Assembly (NCBI GenBank): GCA_018064695.1
Contig: JAGHUU010000190.1
Location: 1-6,399, forward strand
DNA from: Candidatus Blautia equi
Lineage (GTDB): Bacteria > Bacillota > Clostridia > Lachnospirales > Lachnospiraceae
DNA length: 6,399 nucleotides
Reading direction: 5' to 3'
A program made the translations under genes and the position numbers. Each line of letters begins with the position of its first letter. The first letter of the stretch is position 1. The notes beneath the pieces were generated by a model. The model did no database searches, was not told the origin of the DNA, and saw nothing but the letters and a program-made list of their open reading frames with translations. Positions 6,299-6,399 of this stretch are shown piece after piece.

Positions 6299-6330
6299 AA
6301 AAAAAGAAGCCTGAAAATCAAGCTTCTTTT
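6299..6330 (-). terminator. Intrinsic terminator of the tRNA-Trp transcript
   Basis: Minus-strand RNA forms a 13-bp stem (AAAAGAAGCUUGA with UCAGGCUUCUUUU, one U-G wobble) around a UUU loop; the U-run extends to 6299. It starts four bases after the tRNA 3' end. It separates tRNA transcription from the sensor gene. On the plus strand the equivalent structure is followed by only TTTT and then AAAG, so it is probably one-directional. Confidence 0.9.
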
Positions 6331-6334
6331 AAAG

Positions 6335-6399
6335 CAGGGGATGAGAGAATCGAACTCCCACCAAAGGTTTTGGAGACCCCTATCATACCATTTGACCAA
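6335..6399 (-). tRNA. tRNA-Trp (anticodon CCA), 5' end cut by the window edge
   Basis: The minus strand folds as a tRNA from position 7 to 73; only the first six acceptor bases lie outside the window. D-arm GTCA/TGAT encloses AATGGTA. The anticodon stem GGGGT/ACCTT (two G-U pairs) carries loop CTCCAAA, so the anticodon is CCA (tryptophan). The variable loop is 4 nt. The T-arm GGGAG/CTCTC encloses TTCGATT. The 3' acceptor strand ATCCCCT ends with discriminator G73, the tryptophan identity base. CCA is not encoded (CTT follows G73), so it must be added after transcription. Confidence 0.93.

Noticed and set aside
6335..6399. tRNA gene as an integration site, with the sensor-cellulase pair as a genomic island
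   Set aside because: No integrase gene, no repeat of the tRNA 3' end elsewhere in the window, and the base composition of both genes resembles their neighbours.
1..6399. CRISPR arrays, insertion sequences, toxin-antitoxin or phage genes
   Set aside because: No spaced direct repeats, terminal inverted repeats with a transposase, or related protein motifs on either strand.

Overview
All recognisable genes in this window lie on the minus strand. In transcription order (from high to low coordinates) they are: a tRNA-Trp(CCA) cut by the window edge, a large cytosolic sensor/c-di-GMP phosphodiesterase of 1024 residues, a secreted GH5 endoglucanase with a CBM2-like module, secG, and the 5' two-fifths or so of rnr (RNase R), which runs off the left edge. 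The moderate GC, the SecG/RNase R pair, purine-rich Shine-Dalgarno sites, SigA-type promoters, a tRNA without encoded CCA, and a LacI-like sensor fused to a c-di-GMP domain suggest an anaerobic, plant-fibre-degrading Clostridia member, most likely Lachnospiraceae. That assignment is inferred from style, not from a search.

Right edge (about 6299-6399): tRNA-Trp followed by a strong intrinsic terminator. Next (about 6150-6240) is a short promoter region with a good -10, a poor -35 and a tandem 7-bp repeat, then the sensor gene (3076-6150). The cellulase (1671-3053) starts 22 bp after the sensor's stop codon with its own Shine-Dalgarno, so the two are probably co-transcribed. No terminator is evident after the cellulase. 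The 115-bp gap before secG carries a good SigA promoter with an extended -10, an inverted repeat around that promoter, and a leader hairpin. secG (1322-1555) is followed by a clear intrinsic terminator, and rnr starts 50 bp beyond it, so rnr is either fed by read-through or has a promoter I cannot see. No gene-free stretch exceeds 300 bases.

The most interesting element is the sensor-cellulase pair. The sensor has a LacI/GalR-type sugar-binding fold without the DNA-binding head and without signal peptide or membrane segments. It then has a middle sensory/linker region, a complete HD-GYP phosphodiesterase domain, and about 340 further residues I cannot assign, ending in a Trp-rich, beta-looking domain. 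A plausible reading, which is inference, is that an imported sugar released from plant polysaccharide is sensed in the cytosol and changes c-di-GMP turnover, with the adjacent secreted cellulase as part of the same fibre-utilisation response. The secG-rnr pair is ordinary housekeeping.
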